A DNA stretch of 19,423 nt from Clostridiales bacterium (lineage in GTDB: Bacteria > Bacillota > Clostridia > Christensenellales > Aristaeellaceae): NCBI GenBank assembly GCA_004557905.1, contig SFFH01000035.1, positions 1 to 19,423 of the forward strand, read 5' to 3'. This document shows, piece after piece, positions 4,928 through 12,584 of the stretch. Each line of letters begins with the position of its first letter. Position 1 is the stretch's first letter. A program made the position numbers and the translations under genes. A model generated the notes under the pieces. That model was not told the DNA's origin. It saw only the letters and a list, made by a program, of their open reading frames with translations, and searched no databases.

Positions 4928-6132
4928 TTCCGTTTCCCTCCCTTCGTCTTCCTTTTGGCGGACCTGGAGAAGAGGACGGTCTGCCTGGGCGACTTCGCAC
5001 TCGATGTGCCGGTACGTCCGGCCGGAGTCTTCTCGGCGGCCGGTCCGGACTTGGCCGGCTTAGATTTCTTCGGCGACTTAGAATTGGTGATCGGCTTAAC
5101 TCCGGAGGAGGGCTTGCAGCGGGCCATCGTGTTTATGGCCATGGAACGTCCGAGTTTCAGTCTGGCTATGTTGCTGTCCGCCCAGTGGCGCTCGACGGAT
5201 CTGACGGCCTCCCGGCCGGCGAGGGGTTTCCCTCCCTCGGTGAACAGCTTCCTGTCCTCTTCGGCCATCCTCTCCGCCTCCGCCGGGGTCGGATTCCTAT
5301 ACCTGTGGGTCTTGGGATCGAACACCTGGACGCTGTAGTAGTACCCTGACACGTCGAAGTCCTTCTGCCTCGCCATGGATTCCGCCACGGTGCAGGACTC
5401 CTCCACGTTCGACGCCTCGGCCATCCTGTAGCGGGTGATCGCCCTGGGGTCGGTAGACCTGCCGGAATACTGCACATCCTTGAAGTCGAACGTCTTGACG
5501 ATGGGGGACTCCCTGTCTTTGTCCACCTGCCGGAGATGGTGGACCCCCTCGTGGACGACCACGGAGTTCTTCACGCCGCGTCCCCTCTTCAGGGAGATGT
5601 TGTCCTCGCAGTGCGTTCCGAGGACGCCGGACTTAAGAGGTCTCGACTCGACCTCCATGGTCCCCTTGCCTACGAGTTTGCGTCTGTCTTCCAGGGTGAA
5701 GGCACTGTCGATGGTGTCCCTGATCTGCTTCTCCTGGTCCGGAAGGGCATAGACGTCTATCTTCCTGTGGACCTCCAGATTGTCTCCGGTGCGGTCGCCG
5801 TAGTTGCGCAACGGACTCCCTTTGACATCGAGCCCTTCGATATCCACGTTGTCCGTGCTGGCAATCCAGGCGGCCGCCTGTCTGGGGGTGCAGTCGACCG
5901 GAAGCACCTTGTCGGCCCTCTCGTCATAGTCGTGGACGGACTTCTTGTCGTCGATGTCCATGATGGCGGACAACCTGCGGAGGTCAACGTTCCCGCCCTT
6001 GTCGACCGGGACCCGCACGCGCTTCCCCGAAGGAAGGTTCACGACGGTGTAGCCGCCTGTCTGGGTATTCGGGGCGGGAGCGCTCCCGACATCCCGATGG
6101 ACAGTCCTGCTTCTTCTCCCGGTGTGCTTCAT
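4921..6132 (-). CDS. HExxH putative metallopeptidase-like protein with basic tail (403 aa)
   Basis: Residues 193-201 read VHEGVHHLR, a zincin-type HExxH motif (His194, Glu195, His198). An acidic segment near 243-251 (VEESCTVAE) could supply the third metal ligand, as in gluzincins. The N-terminal 60 residues include a strand-rich segment (YTVVNLPSGKRVRVPVD). The last 65 residues form a low-complexity tail rich in Lys, Ser, Pro and Ala, ending in GGKRKC. No signal peptide is present, so it should act in the cytoplasm or be carried in a particle. Similar HExxH domains occur in proteins that mobile elements deliver with their DNA, but I cannot assign a substrate. It is coupled to the upstream basic protein by ATGA and heads the membrane-peptide cassette. 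Confidence 0.7.
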   Translation of the reverse strand: MKHTGRRSRTVHRDVGSAPAPNTQTGGYTVVNLPSGKRVRVPVDKGGNVDLRRLSAIMDIDDKKSVHDYDERADKVLPVDCTPRQAAAWIASTDNVDIEGLDVKGSPLRNYGDRTGDNLEVHRKIDVYALPDQEKQIRDTIDSAFTLEDRRKLVGKGTMEVESRPLKSGVLGTHCEDNISLKRGRGVKNSVVVHEGVHHLRQVDKDRESPIVKTFDFKDVQYSGRSTDPRAITRYRMAEASNVEESCTVAESMARQKDFDVSGYYYSVQVFDPKTHRYRNPTPAEAERMAEEDRKLFTEGGKPLAGREAVRSVERHWADSNIARLKLGRSMAINTMARCKPSSGVKPITNSKSPKKSKPAKSGPAAEKTPAGRTGTSSAKSPRQTVLFSRSAKRKTKGGKRKC

Positions 6133-6416
6133 CGTCTCTTCCTCCCCGTCTTCTTGGGTGCTTCAAACTCGATCTCGCGGGAGCATCTCCCGGATCTGGT
6201 TTTAGGAGGGGCCTTCTCGTAGAACATCACGGTGATGCCTGCACCTCCGTGCGCCTCCCTGACCTTCCTCTTGGACTCTTTGTCCTTGACGGCCTGCTCG
6301 CGCTTCATGTTCGCGATGCGCCTTCTCTCCTGCGCCGTCTCCTGTTTCCTCATCCTGACCTCTTCGCGGCGGGCATCCATGCTTCTGTCCGCTCCGCCTC
6401 TCTTCTCTGCTGCCAT
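6129..6416 (-). CDS. Basic helical protein (95 aa), first gene of operon C
   Basis: Most of the protein is highly charged helix rich in Arg, Lys and Glu (for example RMRKQETAQERRRIANMKRE), likely a coiled coil. A strand-like part (GAGITVMFYEKAPP) and a basic end (KKTGRKRR) follow. It has no membrane segment. I place the start at ATG 6416, seven bases after AGGAGG; an ATG at 6422 is too close to that motif. It could be a nucleic-acid-binding or scaffold protein. The gene is transcribed from the promoter at 6464-6472 and is ATGA-coupled to the HExxH gene. Confidence 0.72.
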   Translation of the reverse strand: MAAEKRGGADRSMDARREEVRMRKQETAQERRRIANMKREQAVKDKESKRKVREAHGGAGITVMFYEKAPPKTRSGRCSREIEFEAPKKTGRKRR

Positions 6417-6436
6417 TTCCATTCCTCCTGTGTGCC

Positions 6437-6474
6437 GGGGCGATATTATCGCCCGGCTCCGTTAGTTATACACG
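6437..6474 (-). promoter_or_regulatory. Promoter of operon C with GGGCGATA hairpin
   Basis: On the minus strand GTGTATAACT (plus 6463-6472) provides a TATA box, placing transcription start near 6443. At that point lies a near-perfect hairpin, GGGCGATA and TATCGCCC separated by one base (6438-6454). It carries the same TTATCGCCC word as the upstream array at 6553-6581, so one protein probably binds both. Confidence 0.6.
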
Positions 6475-6494
6475 CGCGTCACGCGTGCGCGCGA
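6468..6494. other. Alternating purine-pyrimidine (Z-DNA-prone) tract
   Basis: Two runs of strictly alternating purine and pyrimidine, 13 and 14 bases long, meet with a single break. They consist mostly of CG and CA/TG steps and include the palindrome CACGCGTG. Such DNA readily adopts the Z form under negative supercoiling. The tract abuts the operon C TATA box. Confidence 0.6.
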
Positions 6495-6531
6495 CCAGCG
6501 GGGCGTGTGTACCCCTATCTTAGGCATGCCG

Positions 6532-6581
6532 AATATCGGAGGATATCGGGGCGTTATCGCCCAGTTATCGCCCCGTTATCG
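6532..6581. repeat. Iteron-like array with 10-11 bp period
   Basis: GTTATCG occurs at 6553, 6564 and 6575, exactly 11 bp apart. GATATCG lies at 6542, again 11 bp before, and AATATCG at 6532. All five share WTATCG on the same face of the helix. A further TTATCGCCC lies at 6446-6454. The arrangement fits cooperative binding by a regulator or replication protein. It lies between the HTH frame of operon D and the operon C promoter. Confidence 0.75.
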
Positions 6582-6627
6582 GTGCCTTCCCGTGCGTCGA
6601 CCCACACCTTTCCGTGCAGGCCTCGCG

Positions 6628-6924
6628 TCATTTCCTCTCGATCAGTTCCCTCACCTTCCTGATGGATTCGGACACCCATCCCTGCCTCACTCCCATCCGT
6701 GAGGCGATCTCCGTCTGCTTCAGTCCCTCGAGGGAGAGCTCGTAGCATGCGATCCTGCGGTCCCACGGCGGTCTGTCCCGGTACTGATCGAGGATGTCCT
6801 CGACCTCCTTCTTGTCCGCGAAGTGGTCGTCGTGGGTGAGCATCGGGGGGAGCGGGACGGACACGGGAGACGTGCAGTACATCCCGACCCCCTGCGACCG
6901 GTCCATCGAGGCGACGGACGCCAC
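6628..6924 (-). CDS. HTH DNA-binding frame (98 aa), possibly the C-terminus of the ATPase by TAG readthrough
   Basis: The last 35 residues form a helix-turn-helix (GLKQTEIASRMGVRQGWVSE, then SIRKVRELIERK) like sigma-factor region 4 or phage HTH proteins. An acidic linker (KKEVEDILDQYRDRPPW) precedes it. The frame is the same as that of the upstream ATPase and begins two codons after its TAG stop. As a separate gene it would start at GTG 6924 with no clear ribosome binding site, or at ATG 6882 after a GGGGGT motif. The lack of the NTGA overlap used elsewhere, together with the shared frame, suggests it is usually made as the C-terminal domain of the ATPase. A separate translated gene remains possible. 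Confidence 0.65.
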   Translation of the reverse strand: MASVASMDRSQGVGMYCTSPVSVPLPPMLTHDDHFADKKEVEDILDQYRDRPPWDRRIACYELSLEGLKQTEIASRMGVRQGWVSESIRKVRELIERK

Positions 6925-6927
6925 CGA

Positions 6928-6930
6928 CTA
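6928..6930 (-). other. In-frame TAG between ATPase and HTH: candidate pyrrolysine codon
   Basis: This is the only TAG, and the only non-TGA stop, among the 40 genes called here. The codons after it stay open in the same frame for 99 residues and encode an HTH domain. Methanomassiliicoccales decode TAG as pyrrolysine. The product would have 320 residues, with pyrrolysine at position 221 between the ATPase and the HTH. Confidence 0.55.
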
Positions 6931-7590
6931 GCTCTTGACGTCGTTGTTCCCGCGGTTCATGGTGTCCCAGATCTGCCACAGGATCTTCGTGTACCAGGGA
7001 CCCAGGAAGCTTTCTATCAGCCTCTTCTCCGACGGTTCCGCGATGCCTGTCTTGAAAAGCATCACGTCCCCCTGCCGGAAGGCGGGGTCGAGCTCGCCGA
7101 ACCTCTGCCATGCCCAGTCGTATAGGATGAGCCCGGGAGACCCCTTCAGCCTCTCCTCGAAGACGTGGCGGCTCTTGTTGTAGGTCTTGACGATCTCGAC
7201 CTGCTCGTAGACCTGACGGCTCGATGCGTAGGTCATGGCGTCGTCGACGACGACATACTGCACAGGGGCGTCGTCGATGACGTCGAGGGCCACGCGGATG
7301 TCGTCGGTGTAGATCACGTGGACGTTGTTGCGGCCGTACTTGGCACAGGCCTTGGCGACACGGGCCTTCAGGAGCTCGGACTTCCCCGACCCCTGCCCTC
7401 CGACGATGCAACAGGAGGCCTTGGCCACCTGAGAACCCCGGGGGAAGGGGATGAAGAACCTCTTGTCGGCGGCATCGGTGACGTCCCTCCTCCTATCCCT
7501 GACGAACATCTCATCCAGGGAGAGCAGGGACGTGTCGTCCCCGTCATGGAGGGACAGGCGCCCGCATCTCAGCCCGTCGGCGGAGATCAT
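6928..7590 (-). CDS. P-loop ATPase (220 aa to the TAG; 320 aa with readthrough)
   Basis: The Walker A motif is GGQGSGKS at residues 64-71, and Walker B is a hydrophobic strand ending in two aspartates (QYVVVDDAM, 111-119). The order strand, Walker A, helix (ELLKARVAKACAKYG), strand (VHVIYTDD) fits the FtsK/HerA, Zot or packaging-type ATPase branch. The motor core is short. Residues 140-215 are helical and may contact partners (VFEERLKGSPGLILYDW). No membrane segment is present. It follows the membrane and surface genes of operon D and overlaps the preceding gene as ATGA, so it may drive DNA translocation or particle assembly at the membrane. It ends at the unusual TAG discussed in the adjoining entry. 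Confidence 0.85.
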   Translation of the reverse strand: MISADGLRCGRLSLHDGDDTSLLSLDEMFVRDRRRDVTDAADKRFFIPFPRGSQVAKASCCIVGGQGSGKSELLKARVAKACAKYGRNNVHVIYTDDIRVALDVIDDAPVQYVVVDDAMTYASSRQVYEQVEIVKTYNKSRHVFEERLKGSPGLILYDWAWQRFGELDPAFRQGDVMLFKTGIAEPSEKRLIESFLGPWYTKILWQIWDTMNRGNNDVKS

Positions 7591-8138
7591 TCCTCCTCGC
7601 CTCCGAACAGGTCGTACCTGTCATCGGATTCGTCGCGGATCGGGAGACCGGAGATGGCGGACACCGTCATGTAGCGGTCGCCGCGGATTATCTCCCTTAG
7701 CTCGGACAGGCCGCGCAGGGTCGTGTCGTTGTCCAGGTCGGCCAGCATCCTGTCGATCTCCACGACCATGTTCTCGTACTTCGGGAGCATGCGGTCGTAG
7801 AAGAACAGGGAGAGCAGGCGCTGGACCACGTCCCTCCTCCCCTTCATGCCCGAGACGGTGTACTCCGACACCTCCCCTCCGTCGTAGACGATGTGGACGT
7901 TCACACCGTCGAAGGAGAGGTCGAAGACGTCGCCGGAATCGTCCTCCTCGATGACCCCTCCGCCGCCGAAGAACAGCGAGAGCTCCGCACGGGCGCTCTG
8001 GATGTTGTTCCGGAGCAGGTCCTTCATCGAGTTCAGGAATTGGACCGTAACCTTGTAGTCGTACCATCCGCTTCCGGAATGGACGGCCTTCTTCAGCTCG
8101 TCATTGAGACGGATCTGCGCAGTCTTCCTTATCGCCAT
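7587..8138 (-). CDS. Hypothetical cytoplasmic protein (183 aa)
   Basis: The N-terminus is strand-helix (IRKTAQIRLNDELKKAV). The middle has acidic beta strands (VFDLSFDGVNVHIVYDGG) and the C-terminus is helical (RRDVVQRLLSLFFYDRMLP, then VVEIDRMLADLDND). There is no membrane segment or signal peptide. The first 38 bases overlap the upstream membrane-protein gene; the start at 8138 is preceded by GGAGGATTTAGGAT. Its place between the 3-TM protein and the ATPase suggests a partner of one of them. No family is recognised. Confidence 0.78.
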   Translation of the reverse strand: MAIRKTAQIRLNDELKKAVHSGSGWYDYKVTVQFLNSMKDLLRNNIQSARAELSLFFGGGGVIEEDDSGDVFDLSFDGVNVHIVYDGGEVSEYTVSGMKGRRDVVQRLLSLFFYDRMLPKYENMVVEIDRMLADLDNDTTLRGLSELREIIRGDRYMTVSAISGLPIRDESDDRYDLFGGEEE

Positions 8139-8949
8139 ATCCTAAATCCTCCTCTGTCTGCCTCTTCCCGCGCCCGGAGGCCTCGTACTGGCGGACGAGG
8201 TCGTAGGCACAGTTCACCGGCTTTGTCTTGTCTATCTTCTGCAGCAGGTCGAGGGCCATCTGCATGAGCATGGGGCCCTGCCTCGCCCGGAGCTCGTGGA
8301 CCTCGCTGGTGAGGTCGTTGTTCAGCCTCTGCATGGACGTCAGCGCCTGCTCGTCCTGTGCCAGTTGTATCTTGGAGACGACAGATCCGTAGGCGATGTC
8401 CATCTCCGTGACGTAGTGGCGCACTTTGAACCTCCAGAACGCATGGACGAGCTCGAAGGTGGTGGACACGTTCTCGGCCACGACGGCGGGACGGTCGAAC
8501 ACCGGAAAGAGCGGATACTTGGAGACGACCTGCCAGTCGGCATCCAGGGGCCCGGTGGAGACGATGTCGTGCCTGACCCCGAAGACCAGACGGCGGAGCA
8601 GGGCTCTGTTGGACTGGATCTGCAGGTAGGTGCATCCCCCCTCGCACCAGACGACCCACGGACGCATCGTGACCCGTTTGTCTCCGAGTTCCGTCTCCCA
8701 GACCATGATGTAGGAGGTGCGGCCGACGATGAGGTACCCCACGACATATCCCAGGAGGAACGGGAGGTACCAGAAGGGATTCAGTCCGGAGACCGAGAAG
8801 GCCGTGTCCGCCAGGACCCATGCGACCGCGGTGATGGTGAAGACGTCCGTCGGGTAGATGAAACGGGCCATCCTCTGGACCTTCGCTCCGACCACGACCC
8901 CCACGAGGGCGACCATGGTGGACAGCACGATCGCCTCCACGGCATCCAT
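8101..8949 (-). CDS. Three-TM membrane protein with cytoplasmic domain (282 aa)
   Basis: Three hydrophobic helices occupy residues about 4-22, 36-54 and 58-76. A strand-rich domain follows (VTMRPWVVWCEGGCTYLQIQ, residues 93-112), then a helical coiled-coil-like stretch at about 196-240 and a charged tail. The layout suits a membrane protein that presents a large cytoplasmic domain, for example an inner membrane scaffold or assembly protein. It is preceded by a tiny 2-TM protein and followed by a soluble protein and the ATPase. The position resembles that of the conserved membrane and ATPase genes of pleomorphic archaeal viruses, but no sequence homology is claimed. Confidence 0.82.
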   Translation of the reverse strand: MDAVEAIVLSTMVALVGVVVGAKVQRMARFIYPTDVFTITAVAWVLADTAFSVSGLNPFWYLPFLLGYVVGYLIVGRTSYIMVWETELGDKRVTMRPWVVWCEGGCTYLQIQSNRALLRRLVFGVRHDIVSTGPLDADWQVVSKYPLFPVFDRPAVVAENVSTTFELVHAFWRFKVRHYVTEMDIAYGSVVSKIQLAQDEQALTSMQRLNNDLTSEVHELRARQGPMLMQMALDLLQKIDKTKPVNCAYDLVRQYEASGRGKRQTEEDLGYGDKEDCADPSQ

Positions 8950-8952
8950 GTC

Positions 8953-9096
8953 TCACCACCCCAGGATGAACGTGGCCACGCACGCCCCGAGGGAGACCAC
9001 CGACTTCAGTATGTTACGCTGCCACAGGTGCCAGGCGCACATCATCAGGAGACCGACCTGCAGACAGGTCGGTCCGTATTCGAGGATTACCGACAT
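8953..9096 (-). CDS. Small two-TM membrane protein (47 aa, or 50 aa from CTG)
   Basis: Two hydrophobic segments (LQVGLLMMCAWHLW and SVVSLGACVATFILGW) flank a short basic loop (QRNILK). The ATG at 9096 lies about 11 bases after GGAGGTGG. An in-frame CTG at 9105 overlaps the stop of the large surface protein as CTGA with better spacing, just as for the integrase, so the true start may be CTG. Small membrane proteins of this size next to a spike-like gene are common in membrane-enveloped viruses. Function unknown. Confidence 0.68.
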   Translation of the reverse strand: MSVILEYGPTCLQVGLLMMCAWHLWQRNILKSVVSLGACVATFILGW

Positions 9097-9101
9097 GTCC
9101 G

Positions 9102-10943
9102 TCAGAACCACCTCCAGTGGAAATCGCCGGTGATGATGTCGGAGATCGTGCCGGAGTAGAGGGCCCCGACCGCGACGATGGCGGCCCCTGCGATGACCCC
9201 CAGGGGTCTGCCGGACCTGATGCCCATGAACGCCACCAGCACGCCGAGTGCGACCATGGCGACCATGACGGCCAGGGAATGGTCGCTGTGGGGGACGGCG
9301 GGCGGGGAGATCCTGTCGAAGGAGCTCAGCACGAGGTCTATCTTCTTGACATCTAGGATCATCGACGGGACGTCGGTCCCCTTATACGTCACGGTGTCGG
9401 CCGACAGGACCATGCCGGGGGAGAGGGGCACGATCCTCATCTTGGACAGGTCGGTGGTGCCGTCCCATCCCTCCGCATCGTCAGACCAGACCACGGCGAA
9501 CCCCTGCTGGGTCCATTGGGTCTGCGCCCCGGCGGTCAGCTGGACGTCATGCGTCCATCCCATCGGGGTGAACACCGCATCCTCCGCGACGGCGGAGCCG
9601 TCGGACCCGAGGATTCCGCCCTTGACGGTGAGCTGCAGCGATTCCGACGTCAGGGAGACGTCGTCCGCCGTGATCTGCATGTCAGATCCGGTGTACCACT
9701 GGTAGTTCTGCTGCATGCACAGCAGGCCGACGAGATACCTCTGTTCGGCGGTCATCTGCAGGTTGCTCAGGTCGGGGATGTACATGGTCAGGGACGCGTT
9801 GGCATCGGCGGAGCCGACGGAATTGAAGAGCATCCATTCCGCCTTGGCCGCCGTCAGCGTGGAGGCGGCGATGTTCTCGATGGAGGAGATCATCCCGTCC
9901 CATCTCTGCAGGCACCCTTTGACGGAGACGGACACGGATCCTTCGCTCCAGGATGCGGAGACCCCGGCATCGGAGACGGCGACGCCGTCGTACCAGACGG
10001 TCCCGTCCGTCGCATGGAGGCAGTGCAACTCCCCGTCGGAGATCTGCACGAACGCCCCGGACAGTTCCGCGGCATCCTTCCCGGCGGGGATGAACGGACC
10101 GACGAACGGTCCTCCGCGCAGGGTGTAGAACCCGGGTCCGAATTCCGATATGTCGTAGGTCCCCTTGGTCAAATTGTAGGTCGTCCCGTCGGCGGCGGTC
10201 AGGGTCCCGGAGGTCCCGAGGACGTAGAGGGTCGAGAGACCGCGGGTGCTTTCGGAGCCTGCAGAGGCCAGGAAGACCCTGTCGGCCCCGGCCGCAGGCG
10301 ACACGTAGGTGCCAGCGTCGTAACGGAGGGAATCCGTCACGGAGACGGTCGAATCTCCGGCGTAGAAGCCGTAGCTCACACCGTATCCCTTGTCCCTGCT
10401 GTCGGACGGCCACGACGTCATGGCGTCGAAGGGCTGGTCGATCAGGGATTCCCACGACCTGTATAGGTTCCCCACGTTGGACGAGAACGTGGAGTCCGAC
10501 AGGATCCTGTCGGCATGCGCCGACATGTCGGATCCGGGGGACCAGAGGGAGGACACGGCGACCTCCGCGGAACGGGACCAGAACATCTGGGTGAGGGCGA
10601 GGGTCTGGGTGTCGATGGCCACACCGTTGGTCAAGGCGTGCATCTGCGTATCCAGCCATGACCGGTAGATTGAGGCGTTGACCTCGTCGGTGTACTCCGT
10701 GTCCGCCTTCGGTTCCGAGACGGCCTTGTCGACGAGGAATCCCATGACGAATCCGAACACCATCCATCCGGCGTAGGCGATCACGGGGGCGATGGCGTCG
10801 GAGCCGTCGCACATCCCGTCATCGTCGTCCAAGGCCCCCGAGACGGGGACCAGGGCGGCGGTCATCAGGACGAGGACGGCGACGGCGGCCGTCGCCTTGT
10901 GTCCCATGCCGGACCTCGACATCATCGCAGACATTCCGATCAT
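9102..10943 (-). CDS. Large membrane-anchored surface protein (613 aa), spike-like candidate
   Basis: A cleavable signal peptide is expected (KATAAVAVLVLMTAALVPVS, cleavage near SGA-LDD), followed by an acidic DDDDG. A second hydrophobic segment lies at about 51-72 (YAGWMVFGFVMGFLVDKA). A long extracellular region follows, rich in Ser, Thr, Asp, Tyr and Trp, with paired strands and few cysteines. The C-terminus has two membrane helices (about 556-575 and 580-598) and ends in FHWRWF. The internal hydrophobic segment near the new N-terminus could be a membrane-active or fusion element. It is the largest gene of operon D. It starts at ATG 10943 (ATG 10934 is possible), sharing its A with the upstream stop. 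A virion spike or major envelope protein is a fair guess. Confidence 0.8.
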   Translation of the reverse strand: MIGMSAMMSRSGMGHKATAAVAVLVLMTAALVPVSGALDDDDGMCDGSDAIAPVIAYAGWMVFGFVMGFLVDKAVSEPKADTEYTDEVNASIYRSWLDTQMHALTNGVAIDTQTLALTQMFWSRSAEVAVSSLWSPGSDMSAHADRILSDSTFSSNVGNLYRSWESLIDQPFDAMTSWPSDSRDKGYGVSYGFYAGDSTVSVTDSLRYDAGTYVSPAAGADRVFLASAGSESTRGLSTLYVLGTSGTLTAADGTTYNLTKGTYDISEFGPGFYTLRGGPFVGPFIPAGKDAAELSGAFVQISDGELHCLHATDGTVWYDGVAVSDAGVSASWSEGSVSVSVKGCLQRWDGMISSIENIAASTLTAAKAEWMLFNSVGSADANASLTMYIPDLSNLQMTAEQRYLVGLLCMQQNYQWYTGSDMQITADDVSLTSESLQLTVKGGILGSDGSAVAEDAVFTPMGWTHDVQLTAGAQTQWTQQGFAVVWSDDAEGWDGTTDLSKMRIVPLSPGMVLSADTVTYKGTDVPSMILDVKKIDLVLSSFDRISPPAVPHSDHSLAVMVAMVALGVLVAFMGIRSGRPLGVIAGAAIVAVGALYSGTISDIITGDFHWRWF

Positions 10944-11818
10944 CATCCTTCGTAGGCGAAGATGCCGGAGGAGGGGATGCTGGCGAAGGCCAGGGCCGAT
11001 ATCACGGTGATCTTGAAGGAGGCGGACGAACCGCCGCAGGACACGGTGACGTCGTAGACCCCATTCTCCGAAGGTGCGGTACCGAACACGCAGTTGCCGG
11101 AGGCGGACAGCCATCCCACTCCGGAGACCGAGACGGTCCCGGAGGCCACGGGAGTGATGGAGATGGCCTGTCCGGCGTAGACCGTGATGTCGGAGACGTT
11201 CCAGTTCGCGTTCCACACCGCATAGAGCGTCGTGCTCCCGGGAGACATGGTCATGGAGGATCCGGGCTGATATGAGGGCGAGGCGGAGGGCGACGTCGCC
11301 CAACCGGCGAAGGTGTATCCGTCGCGGACGGGGACTTCGGACGGGATCGTGAACGTATGGGTGGATTCGGGACCGGTGTGACTCTGGGAGGCTATGCTCG
11401 AGGTTCCTCCGTTGGCGTTGAACGCCAGCGAGAACTGGCTGTTGACCGTGATTGTCCATTCGGTGACCTTGTATGCGGTCTGCGCCCCGGCTCTGAATTG
11501 GGTCGTGGTCGTGAAGACGAATACTCCGGACACATCTGCAGGGACGGTTCCGGATACCGAATGGACAGCACCGGAATCCGTGAACGTGCACCAGCTGGGC
11601 ATTCCGCTGGTACTTGTGGTTCCGGATTTGTATGCGGCCTCCGCACTCTGGTTGAAGGAATCCCCGGCGTTGACGCTGAATGACACGTAGTAGTTGTGGG
11701 TCACGGCCGCATCCGAATCGTCCGCCGACAGCATGACGAATGCGGACATGGCCATCAGCAGCGCGACGGCGCCGATGGCCAGGCTCTTAGACCTCCTTCC
11801 ATGCGTGGATTCCATCAT
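10943..11818 (-). CDS. Secreted InlB-repeat/Ig-like surface protein (291 aa)
   Basis: It has a signal peptide (SLAIGAVALLMAMSAFVML) and an acidic DDSDA after it. An Ig-like region at about 40-125 contains one cysteine (MPSWCTFTD). A Listeria-Bacteroides (InlB B) repeat at about 130-200 has the signatures FNANGGTSS, RDGYTFAGW and TTLYAVW. A final beta domain contains two cysteines (ASGNCVFG, VSCGGSS). It lacks a C-terminal membrane helix and instead ends in LAFASIPSSGIFAYEG, nearly the same as the end of the 483-residue protein. Such repeats mediate adhesion in gut archaea and bacteria. The start lies after GAGGTGAT, sharing bases with the upstream stop. Confidence 0.82.
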   Translation of the reverse strand: MMESTHGRRSKSLAIGAVALLMAMSAFVMLSADDSDAAVTHNYYVSFSVNAGDSFNQSAEAAYKSGTTSTSGMPSWCTFTDSGAVHSVSGTVPADVSGVFVFTTTTQFRAGAQTAYKVTEWTITVNSQFSLAFNANGGTSSIASQSHTGPESTHTFTIPSEVPVRDGYTFAGWATSPSASPSYQPGSSMTMSPGSTTLYAVWNANWNVSDITVYAGQAISITPVASGTVSVSGVGWLSASGNCVFGTAPSENGVYDVTVSCGGSSASFKITVISALAFASIPSSGIFAYEG

Positions 11819-12579
11819 CAGATCACCTCGAAACGCATCAGTCCGGCGATCGCGAGCAGGATCAGCGAGAGGACCAGGACGGCGGGATGCCTGGTGTACA
11901 GGCCTGCGATGAGCGCGAGGACGCCGAAGGCGGCCACGGCGATGGCGGCGACGTCCTTCCCGGCGAAGCCGGAATCGTCGTCGGAATCGGGTTCGGGGGC
12001 GGGGACCGGTCCGGTCCCGTCGGATGTCCATGCGGCGTAGAGGGTGATGTCCTTCTTGATGCCGGAGGACCAGTCCATCGCCTCGGTCAGATCCGCGTCG
12101 GTGTACCATCCGGCGAAGGTGTATCCCTCGCGGACGGGGTCGGCGGGTTTCTCCGCGACGACGTCGAAGGCGGTCTGTTCTATGTCGGCGACCTCGGAAC
12201 CGCCGTTCTCCTCGAAGTGGATCTCGGGGTATCCCATGATCTCGATGGTGAAGTTCAGGGTCGTGCTGGACCCTCCGTTGTAGGAGTTGGTGACGACCTG
12301 GCTCCCGTGGTAGACGCCGGTCGCGGCGTACTCGTGCAGTGGATTCCATTCGTTGGAGGTGGTTCCGTCCCCGAAGTCCCAGGTGATGCCGGAGGCATCG
12401 GAACCGGAGAAGATGAACTGCACCTTCATGCTGTACTTCTGGCCGAGGTCGACGCTGGTGGTCTCCCCGACATCGGCGTCTGCGCCGGGCAGGGCGCAGG
12501 CGAGGGCGGAGACGGCCACCAGGGCCATGAGGGCCAGGGCGGCGGTCTTAGCCGTTGCTGTTCTGTCTGTCGTTTTCAT
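11818..12579 (-). CDS. Secreted PKD/InlB-repeat membrane-anchored protein (253 aa)
   Basis: The N-terminus is a signal peptide (KTAALALMALVAVSALACAL). A PKD-like domain follows (ITWDFGDGTTS, then HEYAATGVY), then an InlB B repeat (IHFEENGGSE, REGYTFAGWYTDADL, ITLYAAWTSD). A Pro/Asp/Ser linker (PVPAPEPDSDDDSG) leads to two C-terminal membrane helices (AAIAVAAFGVLALIAGL and VLVLSLILLAIAGL). PKD and InlB domains are typical of archaeal cell-surface adhesins. I chose ATG 12579, well spaced from AAGGA; ATG 12588 overlaps the upstream stop as ATGA but sits directly on the ribosome binding site. It would be displayed on the cell or particle surface. Confidence 0.82.
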   Translation of the reverse strand: MKTTDRTATAKTAALALMALVAVSALACALPGADADVGETTSVDLGQKYSMKVQFIFSGSDASGITWDFGDGTTSNEWNPLHEYAATGVYHGSQVVTNSYNGGSSTTLNFTIEIMGYPEIHFEENGGSEVADIEQTAFDVVAEKPADPVREGYTFAGWYTDADLTEAMDWSSGIKKDITLYAAWTSDGTGPVPAPEPDSDDDSGFAGKDVAAIAVAAFGVLALIAGLYTRHPAVLVLSLILLAIAGLMRFEVI

Positions 12580-12584
12580 TTCTT

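Noticed and set aside
6532..6581. CRISPR array
   Set aside because: The repeats are only 7 bases with an 11-bp period and no spacers, and no cas genes are present.
10944..11591. Upstream extension of the 613-residue surface protein
   Set aside because: The upstream part of that frame is Arg/His-rich and lies over the InlB-type gene in another frame. The signal peptide starts just after the TGATG junction near 10943.
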